Shown here one piece after another: positions 6,039-6,364 of a DNA stretch of 6,364 bases (positions are counted from its first letter, which is position 1; each line of letters opens with the position of its first letter). This stretch comes from Elusimicrobiota bacterium (GTDB taxonomy: Bacteria; Elusimicrobiota; Elusimicrobia; UBA1565; UBA9628). The notes beneath the pieces were generated by a model. The model was not told where the DNA came from, did not search any database, and saw only the letters and a program-made list of their open reading frames with translations. The stretch lies in the NCBI GenBank assembly GCA_016194625.1, contig JACQBB010000440.1, positions 1 through 6,364 on the forward strand. The letters are read 5' to 3'. Made by a program: the position numbers and the translations under genes.

Positions 6039-6364
6039 ATGGTGATCCTCCTGCTGTTCGTCTCGTTCATCCTGTTCGTCCTCGGCGACATCGCCGTGCG
6101 GGAGGTCTCCCGCCGCGTGACCGAGAAGGCCCGGCGCGAGGAGCGCCGCCAGGCGCTGGAGACCAGCCTGACGCTGGACTTCACGCGCGAGGCCAAGTCG
6201 CTCAAGCGCGTCGAGGTCAAGGAGCCCGCCGCCCGCATCCTGTGCGTGGACGACGAGGAGGTCATCCTGGGGGCCTTCCGCAAGATCCTGGTCCTGGACG
6301 GCTACAGCGTGGACACCGTGGAGACCGGCCAGGAGGCGCTGGGGCTGGTCCAGACCCACCACTA
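6039..6364 (+). CDS. Membrane-anchored response regulator, 3'-truncated by the window edge
   Basis: From ATG 6039 the frame stays open to the right edge, giving 108 complete residues. Residues 1-16 are a hydrophobic segment (MVILLLFVSFILFVLG), followed by a strongly charged, probably helical linker (about 20-60, rich in Arg/Glu/Lys). A receiver domain then begins at R66-I-L-C-V-D71-D72-E-E; the acidic pair D71/D72 is the magnesium-binding pocket. The phospho-aspartate, Thr/Ser and Lys positions lie beyond the edge, so activity and any output domain cannot be judged. The arrangement implies a receiver tethered to the cytoplasmic face of the membrane. It is the sixth gene of the operon-like block and a plausible second phosphorylation target of the heme kinase. 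Alternatively the hydrophobic start could be a signal peptide, but a receiver domain belongs in the cytoplasm, so an anchor is more likely. Confidence 0.82.
   Translation, partial: MVILLLFVSFILFVLGDIAVREVSRRVTEKARREERRQALETSLTLDFTREAKSLKRVEVKEPAARILCVDDEEVILGAFRKILVLDGYSVDTVETGQEALGLVQTHH

Noticed and set aside
1..6364. CRISPR arrays, tRNA or rRNA genes, insertion sequences.
   Set aside because: No regularly spaced repeats, no tRNA-like cloverleaf or rRNA signature and no transposase motif were seen; almost the whole window is occupied by protein-coding genes.

Overview
This is a very GC-rich bacterial window (roughly 70% by eye) in which every supported gene lies on the + strand and coding is nearly gap-free. 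It opens inside a Nudix hydrolase gene. After a 63-base gap comes what looks like one operon of six genes that runs off the right edge. Junctions are tight: TGATG or ATGA overlaps at three of them, and gaps of 4 and 27 bases at the other two.

Region 1 (2-373) is the end of a Nudix hydrolase, probably unrelated to what follows. Region 2 (437-3338) encodes a three-part periplasm/membrane electron-transfer complex. Its parts are a Tat-exported, C-terminally anchored four-cluster [4Fe-4S] protein of the HybA/HmcB type, a ten-helix NrfD/HybB-type quinone-interacting membrane protein, and a nine-CXXCH multiheme cytochrome c resembling two cytochrome c3 modules plus one extra heme. No catalytic hydrogenase, formate dehydrogenase or molybdopterin subunit is present. 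The set therefore resembles the Hmc/Nhc/Ohc conduits of sulfate reducers, which connect periplasmic cytochromes with the quinone pool.

Region 3 (3343-6364) is a signalling block. It holds a membrane histidine kinase whose extracytoplasmic sensor has two c-type heme motifs (CXXCH and CX4CH) and whose ATPase domain is interrupted by about 125 residues containing a zinc ribbon. It is followed by a response regulator whose output domain looks like glycine-cleavage H-protein without the lipoyl lysine. Last is the start of a second receiver protein carrying an N-terminal membrane helix. No DNA-binding output domain is visible.

Working model (inference): the heme kinase monitors the redox state or ligands of the periplasm where the conduit works. 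It then signals through receivers that act by protein contact, partly at the membrane. The gene set suggests an anaerobic or facultative respiratory bacterium rich in c-type cytochromes, such as a Desulfobacterota/Myxococcota-like lineage or another high-GC anaerobic phylum like Elusimicrobiota. The window alone cannot fix the taxonomy. All assignments rest on motifs read by eye; no database search was possible.
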